This document shows, piece after piece, positions 46,511 to 56,404 of a DNA stretch of 64,000 nucleotides (position 1 is its first letter; every line of letters begins with the position of its first letter). The position numbers and the translations under genes are program-made. The stretch is from the NCBI RefSeq assembly GCF_903915725.1, contig NZ_CAIWTY010000084.1:177684-241683 (forward strand), given 5' to 3'. The notes below the pieces were generated by a model. The model searched no databases and was not told the origin of the DNA. It saw only the letters and a list, made by a program, of their open reading frames with translations. This stretch comes from an uncultured Rhodopila sp. GTDB taxonomy: Bacteria > Pseudomonadota > Alphaproteobacteria > Acetobacterales > Acetobacteraceae.

Positions 46511-48181
46511 ATGAGGCTCCGGGCGGCTTCCGCGACACTCATCGCGGCGTGTCTTCTGACCGCCGCGGCAAACGCTGATCGCGATCAGCACGATACCCTG
46601 ACCATCGGCATCGCCCAGTTTCCCTCCAGCCTGCATCCCGACATCGACCCCGAAGTCGTACGCTCCTACGCCATGGGCTTCGTTATCCGGCCGATCACCG
46701 CGTTCGACGCCAACTGGCAGAACACCTGCCTGCTCTGCGCTGAGTTGCCGACACTGGAAAACGGCCTGGCGAAGGTCGAAACCCGGCCCGGCGGCGAGCA
46801 GGGCATGGCGGTGACGATCACCCTGAAGCCCGGCCTGGCCTGGGGCGACGGCCAGCCCGTCACCGCCCGGGACATCGCCTTCACCTGGAAGCTCGGCAGC
46901 AATCCCGCCAGCGGCTTCTCCAACCCCAATCCGTGGAGCCGCGCCACCAGCGTCGATGTGGTGGACGACCGCACCGCGGTGCTGCACCTCGACCGTGTCC
47001 GCGCCGACTTCGCCCAGTGGGACCAGATCCTGCCGGAGCACACCGAAGGTCCCGTCGCGGCGAAATCGGGCGCGCCCGGCGATTATATCAACGCAACGAG
47101 CTTCAACCGCGCGCCGGTAACGCCCGGGCTGTACGACGGCCCATATCTGATCGCCGGCTACGACAGCGGCTCACAGATCGTCCTGGAGCCGAACCCGCAC
47201 TGGTCCGGCACGAAGCCCGGATTCAAGCGCATCGTGCTGCGCCACATTGACAACACCGCGGCGCTGCAAGCCAACCTGCTCAGCGGCGACGTGGATATGG
47301 TCGCCGGCGAAGGCATCGGCCTGACCATCGATCAGGTGTTGGCGCTGCAAAAGCAGCATCCGGACTCGTTCCGCTACACCTTCAAGCCGAGCCTGAACTA
47401 CGAACATATCGACCTGAAGAACGAAAACCCGCTGCTCGCCGATGTGCGGGTGCGCCGCGCTCTGCTGATGGCGATCGACCGTCAGACCCTGGCCGATCGG
47501 CTGTTTCATGGGACACAGCCGGTTGCGGCGACATGGGTCAATCCGCTCAGCCCGAACTACGATGCGTCGGTGCCTGTCGTGAAGTTCGACCCGGCTGGCG
47601 CCAGGGCGCTGCTGAAGGACGCAGGGTGGATCCCGGGCCAGGACGGCATATGCCGCAACGCCGCCGGCGAGCGTCTCAGTTTCGAGTTCAGCACCACCGC
47701 CGGCAACCGCCTGCGCGAGTTGCAGCAGCAGGTGCTGCAAAGCAACCTCAAGAACGCCTGCGTCGAGGTGACGATCAAGAACGAACCTGCCCGCACCCTG
47801 TTCGGCGAAACGTTGAAGAAGCGGATCTTCACCGGGCTGGTCATGTACGCCTGGAACAGCAACGTGACGGAAACACCGTTCCGGACGCTCGGCAGCAGCC
47901 AGATCCCGTCCGCGGCGAACAATTACGGCGGTGCCAACTACCCCGGCTTTGCCGATGCGAAGATGGACGCCGACATTGCCGCTGCTGAGGGCGAGCTGGA
48001 CCCGGCGAAGCGGAAACAGGTTTGGGCCGACATGCAGCGGATCTATGCCGGGCAGATACCGGTGTTGCCGCTGTTCTTCCGGTCGGAGGCGCACGTGACC
48101 CCGCTGTGGCTGCAAGGCTATGCGCCGACGGGACAGGGGGATCCCGGAACGGATTGGGCCGAGAATTGGCACGCGGAATGA
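46511..48181 (+). CDS. ABC transporter substrate-binding protein, peptide/opine family 5 (copy 1)
   Basis: A 556-residue periplasmic binding protein. A Sec signal (MRLRAASATLIAACLLTAAANA) is followed by TLTIGIAQFPSSLHPDIDPE, a family-5 opening, then FTWKLGSNP, GLYDGPYLIAGYDSGSQIVL and VRRALLMAIDRQTLADRLF. It would capture a peptide or similar solute for the permease downstream. It is followed with a four-base overlap (ATGA) by a second paralogue sharing most landmarks, indicating tandem duplication. Ligand unknown. Confidence 0.9.
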   Translation: MRLRAASATLIAACLLTAAANADRDQHDTLTIGIAQFPSSLHPDIDPEVVRSYAMGFVIRPITAFDANWQNTCLLCAELPTLENGLAKVETRPGGEQGMAVTITLKPGLAWGDGQPVTARDIAFTWKLGSNPASGFSNPNPWSRATSVDVVDDRTAVLHLDRVRADFAQWDQILPEHTEGPVAAKSGAPGDYINATSFNRAPVTPGLYDGPYLIAGYDSGSQIVLEPNPHWSGTKPGFKRIVLRHIDNTAALQANLLSGDVDMVAGEGIGLTIDQVLALQKQHPDSFRYTFKPSLNYEHIDLKNENPLLADVRVRRALLMAIDRQTLADRLFHGTQPVAATWVNPLSPNYDASVPVVKFDPAGARALLKDAGWIPGQDGICRNAAGERLSFEFSTTAGNRLRELQQQVLQSNLKNACVEVTIKNEPARTLFGETLKKRIFTGLVMYAWNSNVTETPFRTLGSSQIPSAANNYGGANYPGFADAKMDADIAAAEGELDPAKRKQVWADMQRIYAGQIPVLPLFFRSEAHVTPLWLQGYAPTGQGDPGTDWAENWHAE

Positions 48182-49818
48182 TCCGGGCGGCGCTGCTGTG
48201 CGCCGGCCTGCTGCCGTCCCTTCCCGCCACGGCGGCGAGCCCTCACCCCGACCTGACGATTGGCGTGGCGTCGTTTCCATCCACGTTGCATCCGGAAATC
48301 GATCCCGACCTCATCAAGTTCTACCTCCTGGGCCTGGCCGATCGGCCGGTCACCGCGTTCGATGCGGCGGGGAGACTGGTCTGTTTGCTGTGCACTGAGG
48401 TGCCCTCGATCGCCAATGGCGGTGCGCGGCTTGAAGACCGCGGCATGGCGGTTACGTTCCACTTCCAGCCGGGTCTGCAATGGGGCGATGGTGCGCCGCT
48501 GGGGGCGGAGGACCTTGCCTTCACCGCCCGCGTCGGCCGCGATCCGAACAGCGGTTTCGCCAATGCCCACACCTGGTCGATCATCAGCCGCGTGGACGTG
48601 GTGGATCACCTGACGGCGGTGATGCATTTCACCGAGCCGAACTATCAGTTCGACGAACTCGGCCAGTTGCTGCCGGCGCATCTGGAAGCACCTGTGTTCG
48701 ATCATGCCTCCGGCCCGGCGGCGTACATGCAGCAAAGCCGCTACAGCACGTCGCCGACAAACCCCGGACTGTACAACGGGCCGTATCTGATCGCCGGCTA
48801 CGACACCGGCACCCGCGTAGTGCTGGAACGCAACCCGAACTGGCACGGCAGGCCCCCCGCCTTCGACCGCATCATCGTCAAGACCATCGGCAATACCGCT
48901 GCCTTGCAGAGCAACCTGTTGAGCGGCGACGTGGACATGGTGCCGGGCGAGGGTCTCGGCCTGACGCTGGACCAGGTGCTGGCACTGCAGAAGCAGCAGC
49001 CGGATCGTTTCGCCTACGCGTACAAGCCGAACATGGCCTACACGCATATCGACCTGCAGCTCGACAACCCGATCCTGGCGGACATTCGCGTCCGCCGCGC
49101 CCTGCTGCTCGGTGTCGATCGGCAGAGCATGGTGGACAAGCTGATGGGCGGCCGGGTGCCGATAGCCAACAGTTTCGTCAGTCCGCAACAGCCGATGTAC
49201 AGCGCCGAGGCGCCCGCGTACCCGTATGACCCCGCCCGCGCCCGCGCTCTGTTGGCCGAGGCCGGTTGGACCCCCGGTCCCGACGGCATCTGCCGCAACG
49301 CGGCCGGCGAGCGTCTGTCGCTGGAATTTTCCACCAGCACGGGCGTGCGGGTGCGCGAGTTGTTGCAGCAGGTGATGCAGAGCGAATGGCGCCGCATCGG
49401 CGTGGAAACCATCATCCGCAACGAACCCGCCCGCACCCTGTTCGGCGAAACCCTCAAGCACCGCGCCTTCAAGGGCCTGGCGATGTTCGCCTGGATCAGC
49501 GCCATCGAAAGCACGCCGCGGCAGACGCTCAGCAGCGGGCAGATCCCGACGGCGGCCAACAACTGGGGCGGCGGCAACTATCCCGGCTTCCATGACGCCA
49601 CCATGGATGCCGATATCGACGCGATGGAGAAGGAACTCGATCCGGCGAAGCGGCGCCCGCTTTGGGCCGAGATGCAGCGCATCTATGCCGAGCAGCTGCC
49701 GGTGCTGCCGCTGTTCTACGGGGCGGACGCGCATGTCTGGCCGCTGTGGCTGAAGGGCGTCGATCCCACCGGCCTCCAGGTCAGCACCTTGCACGCCGAG
49801 GACTGGCACGCGGAATGA
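48178..49818 (+). CDS. ABC transporter substrate-binding protein, family 5 (copy 2)
   Basis: A 546-residue paralogue of the preceding protein. Signal peptide MIRAALLCAGLLPSLPATA, then LTIGVASFPSTLHPEIDPD, YNGPYLIAGYDTGTRVVLER, VDMVPGEGLGLTLDQVLALQ and RVRRALLLGVDRQSMVDKLM parallel copy 1 segment by segment. Duplication with divergence suggests the importer accepts two ligand sets. The ATG overlaps the previous stop. A palindromic repeat separates it from the ATPase gene. Confidence 0.9.
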   Translation: MIRAALLCAGLLPSLPATAASPHPDLTIGVASFPSTLHPEIDPDLIKFYLLGLADRPVTAFDAAGRLVCLLCTEVPSIANGGARLEDRGMAVTFHFQPGLQWGDGAPLGAEDLAFTARVGRDPNSGFANAHTWSIISRVDVVDHLTAVMHFTEPNYQFDELGQLLPAHLEAPVFDHASGPAAYMQQSRYSTSPTNPGLYNGPYLIAGYDTGTRVVLERNPNWHGRPPAFDRIIVKTIGNTAALQSNLLSGDVDMVPGEGLGLTLDQVLALQKQQPDRFAYAYKPNMAYTHIDLQLDNPILADIRVRRALLLGVDRQSMVDKLMGGRVPIANSFVSPQQPMYSAEAPAYPYDPARARALLAEAGWTPGPDGICRNAAGERLSLEFSTSTGVRVRELLQQVMQSEWRRIGVETIIRNEPARTLFGETLKHRAFKGLAMFAWISAIESTPRQTLSSGQIPTAANNWGGGNYPGFHDATMDADIDAMEKELDPAKRRPLWAEMQRIYAEQLPVLPLFYGADAHVWPLWLKGVDPTGLQVSTLHAEDWHAE

Positions 49819-49835
49819 TACCGGCAACGCCGCGC

Positions 49836-49917
49836 CGTCATGCCGGCGGAGGCCGGCATCCACGCCTTTTGCGTCTGCAAGCAAAGGCGTGGATGGTGCG
49901 CCTTCGCGCACCATGAC
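49836..49917. repeat. Palindromic element inside the ABC operon, supplying the ATPase start codon
   Basis: Mini-hairpin TGCCGGC-GGAG-GCCGGCA, core ATCCACGCCTTTT, loop, core AAAGGCGTGGAT, mini-hairpin TGGTGCGC-CTTC-GCGCACCA and the terminal CATGAC. The last ATG of the element (49913) is the likely start of the next gene. Confidence 0.9.
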
Positions 49918-50871
49918 AAAGCCTGCCGGTCCGGTTCTGGACGTGCGCGGCCTGACCGTCAGTTTCGCCGCCCGCCAGGTCGTCGCCGGCATCGGCTTCG
50001 GCGTCAGCGCCGGCCGCACCCTGGGCGTCGTCGGCGAAAGCGGTTGCGGCAAGACGCTGACGGCGCTGGCGGTGATGGGCCTGGTGCCGGGGCCGGGCCG
50101 CGTCGGCGGGTCGGTGAGGCTGGAGGGGCGCGAGATGCTCGGCCAGCCGCCATCGGTCTGGACCAGCGTGCGCGGCGCCCGCGTGGCGATGGTGTTTCAG
50201 GAACCGAGTACCGCCCTGAACCCGGTGATGCCGGTGGGCCGCCAGATCGCCGAGGTCATGGTGTTGCACCAGGGTTTGTCCTGGCGCGAGGCGGATGCCC
50301 GCGCCGTGGAGGCTTTGGCGGCGGTCGGGATCACGTCGCCGAAGCAGCGAGCTTTGTCGTATCCGCACCAATTGTCCGGCGGGATGCGACAGCGGGTGAT
50401 GATCGCCATGGCGTTGGCCTGCCGCCCGGCTTTGCTGATCGCCGACGAGCCGACGACGTCGCTGGATGTAACGATCCAGGCGCAGATCCTGGACCTGATG
50501 CAGTCGTTGCAGCAGGAAATCGGCATGGCGATGCAGTTCATCAGCCACAACCTCGCGGTGATCAGCGAGATCGCGCATGAAATCATCGTCATGTACGCTG
50601 GCCGCGTGGTGGAGCGGGCCTCCGCGGACGATCTGTTTGGAACGCCGCTGCATCCCTATACGCTCGGCCTGATAGCGACTTTGCCCGACCCGGCGCGGCG
50701 CAGTGCGGTGTTGCCGGTGATCCCGGGCGGCGTGCCGGACCCCGATACCACCGCAACGGGTTGCCGCTTCGCCGAACGCTGCGAGCGGGCGGATGGCGGG
50801 TGCCGGGCGGCGGAGCCGGCGCTGGAGGAAGTGGCGCCGGGGCACTTCGTCGCCTGCTTCAAGGTGCGGTC

Positions 50872-50875
<4 letters not shown>
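49913..50875 (+). CDS. ABC transporter ATPase, OppD/DppD type
   Basis: A 320-residue ATPase of a peptide-type importer. Walker A GESGCGKT, Q-loop VFQEPSTALNPVMP, signature LSGGMRQRVMIAMA, Walker B LLIADEPTTSLDV and H-loop FISHNLA are all present. The C-terminus has the oligopeptide-type Cys cluster GCRFAERCERADGGC...HFVACF. I chose the ATG at 49913, which is the last ATG of a palindromic repeat; an in-frame ATG at 49889 inside the repeat would add eight residues. No separate ribosome site exists. Confidence 0.92.
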
Positions 50876-51807
<932 letters not shown>

Positions 51808-51813
51808 ACCCGT

Positions 51814-51898
51814 CGTCATGGTGGGCGAAGGCCCACCATCCACGCCTTTTGCCGCGCCCGGCAAAGGCGTGGATGCCGGCCTGCGCCGGCATGACGGA
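51814..51898. repeat. Palindromic element inside the ABC operon before the permease
   Basis: Mini-hairpin TGGTGGGC-GAAG-GCCCACCA, core ATCCACGCCTTTT, core AAAGGCGTGGAT, mini-hairpin TGCCGGC-CTGC-GCCGGCA, CATGACGG. It fills most of the 121-bp gap between the second ATPase and the permease and is open in the permease frame. Confidence 0.9.
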
Positions 51899-51928
51899 GT
51901 GGAACTGCCGGAAGTGCCGAACGCCCCC

Positions 51929-52879
51929 ATGACCCGCTTCATCCTCGCCCGCTGCGCCCAGGCAGCCATCGTCCTTCTCGTCATGAGCTTCGTCATCTAC
52001 AGCCTGATTGGCCTGATGCCGGGCGACCCGATCGACGTGATGATCTCCTCCAACCCAGGCGCGACACCCGAAGTCGTCGCCCGGCTGCGCGCGATCTATG
52101 GATTGGATCAGCCGATACTACTCCGCTACGGACACTGGCTGGCGGCGGCGCTGCACGGAGACTTCGGCTATTCCCGCACACACGCCCAGCCGGTGCTCAC
52201 CGTGCTGCTGCCGGCGTTGTTGCAAACCTGCAAGCTGATGCTGACCAGCTTCATTGTCAGCGTGGTGCTGGCCTTCGCCCTCGGCATCTGGGCATCGCTG
52301 AAACCCGGAGGTATCGCCGACAGCGTCATCAGCCTGTTCGCCTTCGCCGGCATTTCCGTGCCGGTGTTCTGGCTGGCGCTGGTGCTGATCCTGGTTTTCG
52401 CCGTTACCTGGCACGTGCTGCCCGCCAGCGGCGTCGGCACCGTCGGTGATGGCGGCGTAACGGACCAGCTCCGCCACCTGATCCTGCCGGTGACGACCTT
52501 GGCGCTGGCGAATATCGGGTCGTTCACTCGCTTTATCCGCGCCGCGATGATCGAGACCCTGCGCATGGACCATATTCGCACCGCCCGTGCCAAGGGTGCC
52601 GGAGAACGCCGCGTCGTGCTGGTGCACGCCCTGCGCAACGCCATGATCCCGGTCGTGACGGTGATTGCCTTAAGCTTCGGCGGGCTGTTCAGCGGGGCGC
52701 TGATTACGGAAACGATGTTCGCCCAGCCCGGCATGGGGAAGATGATCTACGACGCCATCCTCGGCAACGATTTCAACCTCGCTTTGACCGGCCTGCTGTT
52801 CGCCACGCTGGTGACTTTGCTCGGCAATTTACTGGCCGATCTGGCGTATGGCTGGCTGGACCCGCGGATCGCGTTGTGA
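51929..52879 (+). CDS. ABC transporter permease, DppB/OppB type
   Basis: A 316-residue inner-membrane protein with about six helices. It starts MTRFILARCAQAAIVLLVMS and has the binding-protein-dependent motif EAA-like loop RTARAKGAGERRVVLVHALRNA followed by MIPVVTVIALSFGGLFSGAL and a GMGKMIYDAILGNDF segment. Open frame continues upstream through the palindrome at 51814, but homology starts at 51929. Partner of the next gene. Confidence 0.92.
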   Translation: MTRFILARCAQAAIVLLVMSFVIYSLIGLMPGDPIDVMISSNPGATPEVVARLRAIYGLDQPILLRYGHWLAAALHGDFGYSRTHAQPVLTVLLPALLQTCKLMLTSFIVSVVLAFALGIWASLKPGGIADSVISLFAFAGISVPVFWLALVLILVFAVTWHVLPASGVGTVGDGGVTDQLRHLILPVTTLALANIGSFTRFIRAAMIETLRMDHIRTARAKGAGERRVVLVHALRNAMIPVVTVIALSFGGLFSGALITETMFAQPGMGKMIYDAILGNDFNLALTGLLFATLVTLLGNLLADLAYGWLDPRIAL

Positions 52880-53784
52880 GGACGGATCGCGCCGTCTCCC
52901 CCTGGCAGTTGCGCTGGCGCCGGTTCTGCCGGCACCGCACCGGCATGGGCAGCCTGGTCGTTCTGCTGTTGCTGGTGCTGTTCGTTGCTTCGGCGGCTCC
53001 GGTCGCCTGGTGGCTGTCGGTCGATCCGTACGAAACGGATCTACTGTCGCAATACGCCCCGCCCTCGGCCGCGCATCCGCTGGGCACCGATGACGCGGGT
53101 CGCGACGAACTGGTGCGGCTGATGCTGGGCGGCCAGATTTCGTTGCTTGTGGGCGTGCTGGCCACGGCGGTCGGTAGCGTCATCGGCCTGACGATCGGGG
53201 TGATCGCCGGCTATTTCGGCCGGCGCCTGGACGCCGTGCTGATGCGTTTCACCGACGGCATGATCGCGCTGCCGCTGCTGCCGTTGCTGATCGTACTCGG
53301 CGCGCTGGATCTGACGAAACTGGGATTCTCGGCTGAGTTCGCGCATTCCGCCGCGGCCGGGTTCTGGCGGGTGGTGATCATCGTCGCGCTGGTGGACTGG
53401 ACCGGCATCGCGCGCCTGACCCGCGCCGCCACGCTGTCGCTGAAAGAGCGGGACTATGTCCGATCGGCCAGGGCCAGCGGCGGTCAGGCCGCCTACATCA
53501 TGACCGCGCATATCCTGCCGAATGTCGCCACCCCGCTGATCGTCGCGGTGACCCTGACCGTCGGCCGGGTGATCCTGTTCGAGTCGGTTTTGAGCTTTCT
53601 GGGCTTCGGCATCGTTGCGCCGACGCCAAGCTGGGGCAACATGCTGAACAATGCGCAGGAACTGGTGACCACGGCACCGGCTTTGGCGATCTACCCGGGC
53701 CTGCTGATTTTCATCACGGTGATTGCGGTGAATTTCCTCGGCGACGGGTTGCAGCACGCGTTTGATCCGCGCAGCGAACGGTAG
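52876..53784 (+). CDS. ABC transporter permease, DppC/OppC type
   Basis: A 302-residue second permease. An N-terminal cytoplasmic stretch (SPWQLRWRRFCRHRTG) leads to the first helix, then HPLGTDDAGRDELVRLMLGG, which is diagnostic of the DppC family, and RSARASGGQAAYIMTAHILPN, the ATPase-coupling loop. Ends VNFLGDGLQHAFDPRSER. GTG start overlaps the previous stop (GTGA). Last gene of the importer operon; convergent with psd, 4 bp apart. Confidence 0.93.
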   Translation: MRTDRAVSPWQLRWRRFCRHRTGMGSLVVLLLLVLFVASAAPVAWWLSVDPYETDLLSQYAPPSAAHPLGTDDAGRDELVRLMLGGQISLLVGVLATAVGSVIGLTIGVIAGYFGRRLDAVLMRFTDGMIALPLLPLLIVLGALDLTKLGFSAEFAHSAAAGFWRVVIIVALVDWTGIARLTRAATLSLKERDYVRSARASGGQAAYIMTAHILPNVATPLIVAVTLTVGRVILFESVLSFLGFGIVAPTPSWGNMLNNAQELVTTAPALAIYPGLLIFITVIAVNFLGDGLQHAFDPRSER

Positions 53785-53788
53785 CGTC

Positions 53789-54658
53789 TTATGCTGGAAT
53801 CCGCATCAGCGGTTGCCCGACACGGATCATTGCGCCCTGCGTCACGCCGTCGCAAAGGCGGAAACCAGCCGGCGCGAACACCAGAATCGTCGATCCGTGC
53901 TCGAACCAGCCAATTTCCTCGCCCTTGTAAAGCGACACGTCGCAGGGAAACTGCCGCCGCCCGGTATCGCGGCGGTCGAGCGGAATCGCCAGGAATCGCA
54001 GCCTGATGCCGGCCACCAGGATCGCGGCAACCGCCACCAACGTCACCGCTTGACCGCTTTCGGTCAGCGTCGTCCGGATCACCGCCCGCTCGTTCTTGCA
54101 GAACAGCCTTTCGACGCGGCTCAAAGCGATCGGATTGACGTTCCAGGTATCGCCGCCGATATGCGTCACCGACCCGACGCGGCAGTCATGCGGTGCATGG
54201 AACCGGTGGTACATGCTCGATTTCAGCCGCAGCGTGACGTAGCACCCGTCCCGAAAGACCGCCGCCAGATCGTCGCCGCCAAACAGTTCGTCCAGCGCAT
54301 ACCGGAAGCCCTTCACCTGTAGCACCTGCCCGTCTTCCACCCGACCCGCCGCCCCAACGATCGCGTCGCACGGACTGACCAGAATCCCGGGGTCCATGTC
54401 GATCGGCCGGGCGTCCTCCTTCAACCGGCGGGTGAAACAGTCGTGCATGCTACGAAAGCGCGTTTCGCGCGCGTCGCTCAGATCCAAATCGGCGAAGAAA
54501 CGCCAGCAGCCGATGGAAACATCGCGCACCAGCGGGTTCTCGATCTTGCTGAACCATCCGACGAAGCGGGTGGCCAACCGGCGCGGAATGCGGTTGGTAA
54601 CCAGGAAGTTCAGATCCTCCTGCTGCACAATCTTCATTATGGCTGAGCGCAAAGTCAT
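53789..54658 (-). CDS. psd: Phosphatidylserine decarboxylase proenzyme
   Basis: A 289-residue membrane-bound enzyme that makes phosphatidylethanolamine. SPCDAIVGAAG carries the conserved Asp, MYHRFHAPHDCRV the conserved His, and FEHGSTILVF near residue 256 the Gly-Ser self-cleavage site that creates the pyruvoyl group. Length fits the long, bacterial type I form. ATG 54658 is used; ATG 54637 is possible. Divergent from the aminotransferase by 45 bp. With the PmtA-like enzyme nearby it forms a serine-to-choline lipid route. Confidence 0.93.
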   Translation of the reverse strand: MTLRSAIMKIVQQEDLNFLVTNRIPRRLATRFVGWFSKIENPLVRDVSIGCWRFFADLDLSDARETRFRSMHDCFTRRLKEDARPIDMDPGILVSPCDAIVGAAGRVEDGQVLQVKGFRYALDELFGGDDLAAVFRDGCYVTLRLKSSMYHRFHAPHDCRVGSVTHIGGDTWNVNPIALSRVERLFCKNERAVIRTTLTESGQAVTLVAVAAILVAGIRLRFLAIPLDRRDTGRRQFPCDVSLYKGEEIGWFEHGSTILVFAPAGFRLCDGVTQGAMIRVGQPLMRIPA

Positions 54659-54703
54659 GGGATCAATCAGGTTTCCACATTCGGCAAAGCGAAATCCAAG
54701 CTC

Positions 54704-56404
54704 ATGTTCATACTACTTTACGCCATCGGAGGCGCCGCCGCGCTGGCGCTGCTGTCGGTCAAGCTCCGGGCGCGCCTGAAACTGTCGCTGGCGAAACACC
54801 GGTCGCTGACCGGACATTCCCGCATGGCGCGGCGGATCGCGGTGCTGATTCCGTTCTACGAGTACGACGAAAGCCGCTTCTTCCGCTGCGACAACCCGCC
54901 GGAGGACATCGCGGTTCGCCGCCGCGATGCCCTGACGCGACTTTCCGCGCTGTATCGCGAGCGTTTCGCCGCCACGGCCGCGCTGACGGCGAAAGCGGCC
55001 GATTCGATCTCCGACCTGCAATTCACCGCGGCCTATCGCGTCCCGTTTCAGTTCGGCAGCGTCGTTCGCAAGCATTTGCCGTCAGGATCCTTCGTGGCGT
55101 CCTCATCCGGGGTGACCATAACCGACCTGGATGGGAACGTGTTCTACGACCTGACCGGATCGTACGGGGTGAACCTTTTCGGACATGATTTCTACAAGGA
55201 CTGCATCGCCCGCGGCGCCGAGCGCGTGAAAGACCTCGGGCCCGTGCTGGGTTCCTACCACCCCGCGGTCGCCTACAACGTGCGGCGCCTGCGCGAAATC
55301 TCCGGGCAGGATGAGGTTTCGTTCCACATGTCGGGAACCGAAGCCGTGATGCAGGCGGTCCGGCTGGCGCGATACCACTCCGGCAGATCGCATCTGGTGC
55401 GTTTCTGCGGCGCGTATCATGGCTGGTGGGGCGACGTGCAGCCGGGCATCGGCAACCCGTCCCCCGCGAACGACACCTATACGCTGGCGGAAATGTCGGA
55501 GCGCACCCTGGATGTGCTGCGCACGCGGCGCGATATCGCCTGTGTCCTGGTCAATCCGCTTCAGGCGCTGCACCCGAATGCCGGCGCGCCCTCTGACTCG
55601 TCCCTGGTGGACAGTTCCCGCAAGGCCGGGTTTGACCGGGACGCCTACACGCGCTGGCTGCGAGCGCTGCGCAACGTCTGCGACGAGCGCAAAATTGTGC
55701 TGATCTTTGACGAGGTCTTCGTCGGCTTCCGGCTCGCACCCGGCGGCGCCACGGACTATTTCGGCGTCCGGCCCGACCTGGTCACCTACGGCAAAACTCT
55801 CGGCGGCGGGCTTCCCGTCGGCGTCCTTTGCGGCCGCCGCGGGCTTATGAAACGCTATCGGACTGATCGTCCCGTCGATGTCTGTTTCGCGCGGGGCACG
55901 TTCAATTCGCACCCCTACGTCATGGGGGCGATGCAGGAGTTCCTACAGCGCATCGAAACCCCCGAAATCGTCGACCTGTATCAGGATCTGGATCGTGTCT
56001 GGAACGGCCGCGCGGAGCATCTGAACCGGCGCCTGCGTGAAGCAAACCTTCCCGTCGAGGTTGCCAATTTCTCGTCGATCTGGACCGTGTGCTACACGCG
56101 GCCGTCGCGCTACAACTGGCTTTTGCAATACTACCTCCGCGCCGAAGGTCTGGCATTAAGCTGGGTCGGCACCGGACGGCTGATCTTCAGCCTGAATTTC
56201 ACCGAGGCCGATTTCACCGCGGTCGAGGACCGTTTCGTCTCCGCCTGTCAGTCAATGCAGCGGGACGGCTGGTGGCGGCCGGAGGATGCCGCCGCCACCA
56301 ATAAGTCTATCAAACGCCGGATTCTGTATGAGATGCTGACCCATCGGCGCGCCGCGCGGCCGTTGCTTTCAGCAGCTTCGCCGGCGACCGGTAATACAGC
56401 CTGA
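54704..56404 (+). CDS. Membrane-anchored class III aminotransferase (GSA-aminomutase-like)
   Basis: A 566-residue PLP enzyme. Residues 1-20 (MFILLYAIGGAAALALLSVK) are a hydrophobic anchor, unusual for this class. The catalytic region has FHMSGTEAVMQAVRLAR, FCGAYHGWWGDV, LIFDEVFVGFRLAPGG with the cofactor Asp, and LVTYGKTLGGGLPVGVLCG with Lys364 as the likely Schiff base. Overall closest to glutamate-1-semialdehyde aminomutase, but about 130 residues longer. Its position between psd and a PmtA-like gene suggests an amino-lipid substrate; that is inference. Confidence 0.8.
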   Translation: MFILLYAIGGAAALALLSVKLRARLKLSLAKHRSLTGHSRMARRIAVLIPFYEYDESRFFRCDNPPEDIAVRRRDALTRLSALYRERFAATAALTAKAADSISDLQFTAAYRVPFQFGSVVRKHLPSGSFVASSSGVTITDLDGNVFYDLTGSYGVNLFGHDFYKDCIARGAERVKDLGPVLGSYHPAVAYNVRRLREISGQDEVSFHMSGTEAVMQAVRLARYHSGRSHLVRFCGAYHGWWGDVQPGIGNPSPANDTYTLAEMSERTLDVLRTRRDIACVLVNPLQALHPNAGAPSDSSLVDSSRKAGFDRDAYTRWLRALRNVCDERKIVLIFDEVFVGFRLAPGGATDYFGVRPDLVTYGKTLGGGLPVGVLCGRRGLMKRYRTDRPVDVCFARGTFNSHPYVMGAMQEFLQRIETPEIVDLYQDLDRVWNGRAEHLNRRLREANLPVEVANFSSIWTVCYTRPSRYNWLLQYYLRAEGLALSWVGTGRLIFSLNFTEADFTAVEDRFVSACQSMQRDGWWRPEDAAATNKSIKRRILYEMLTHRRAARPLLSAASPATGNTA

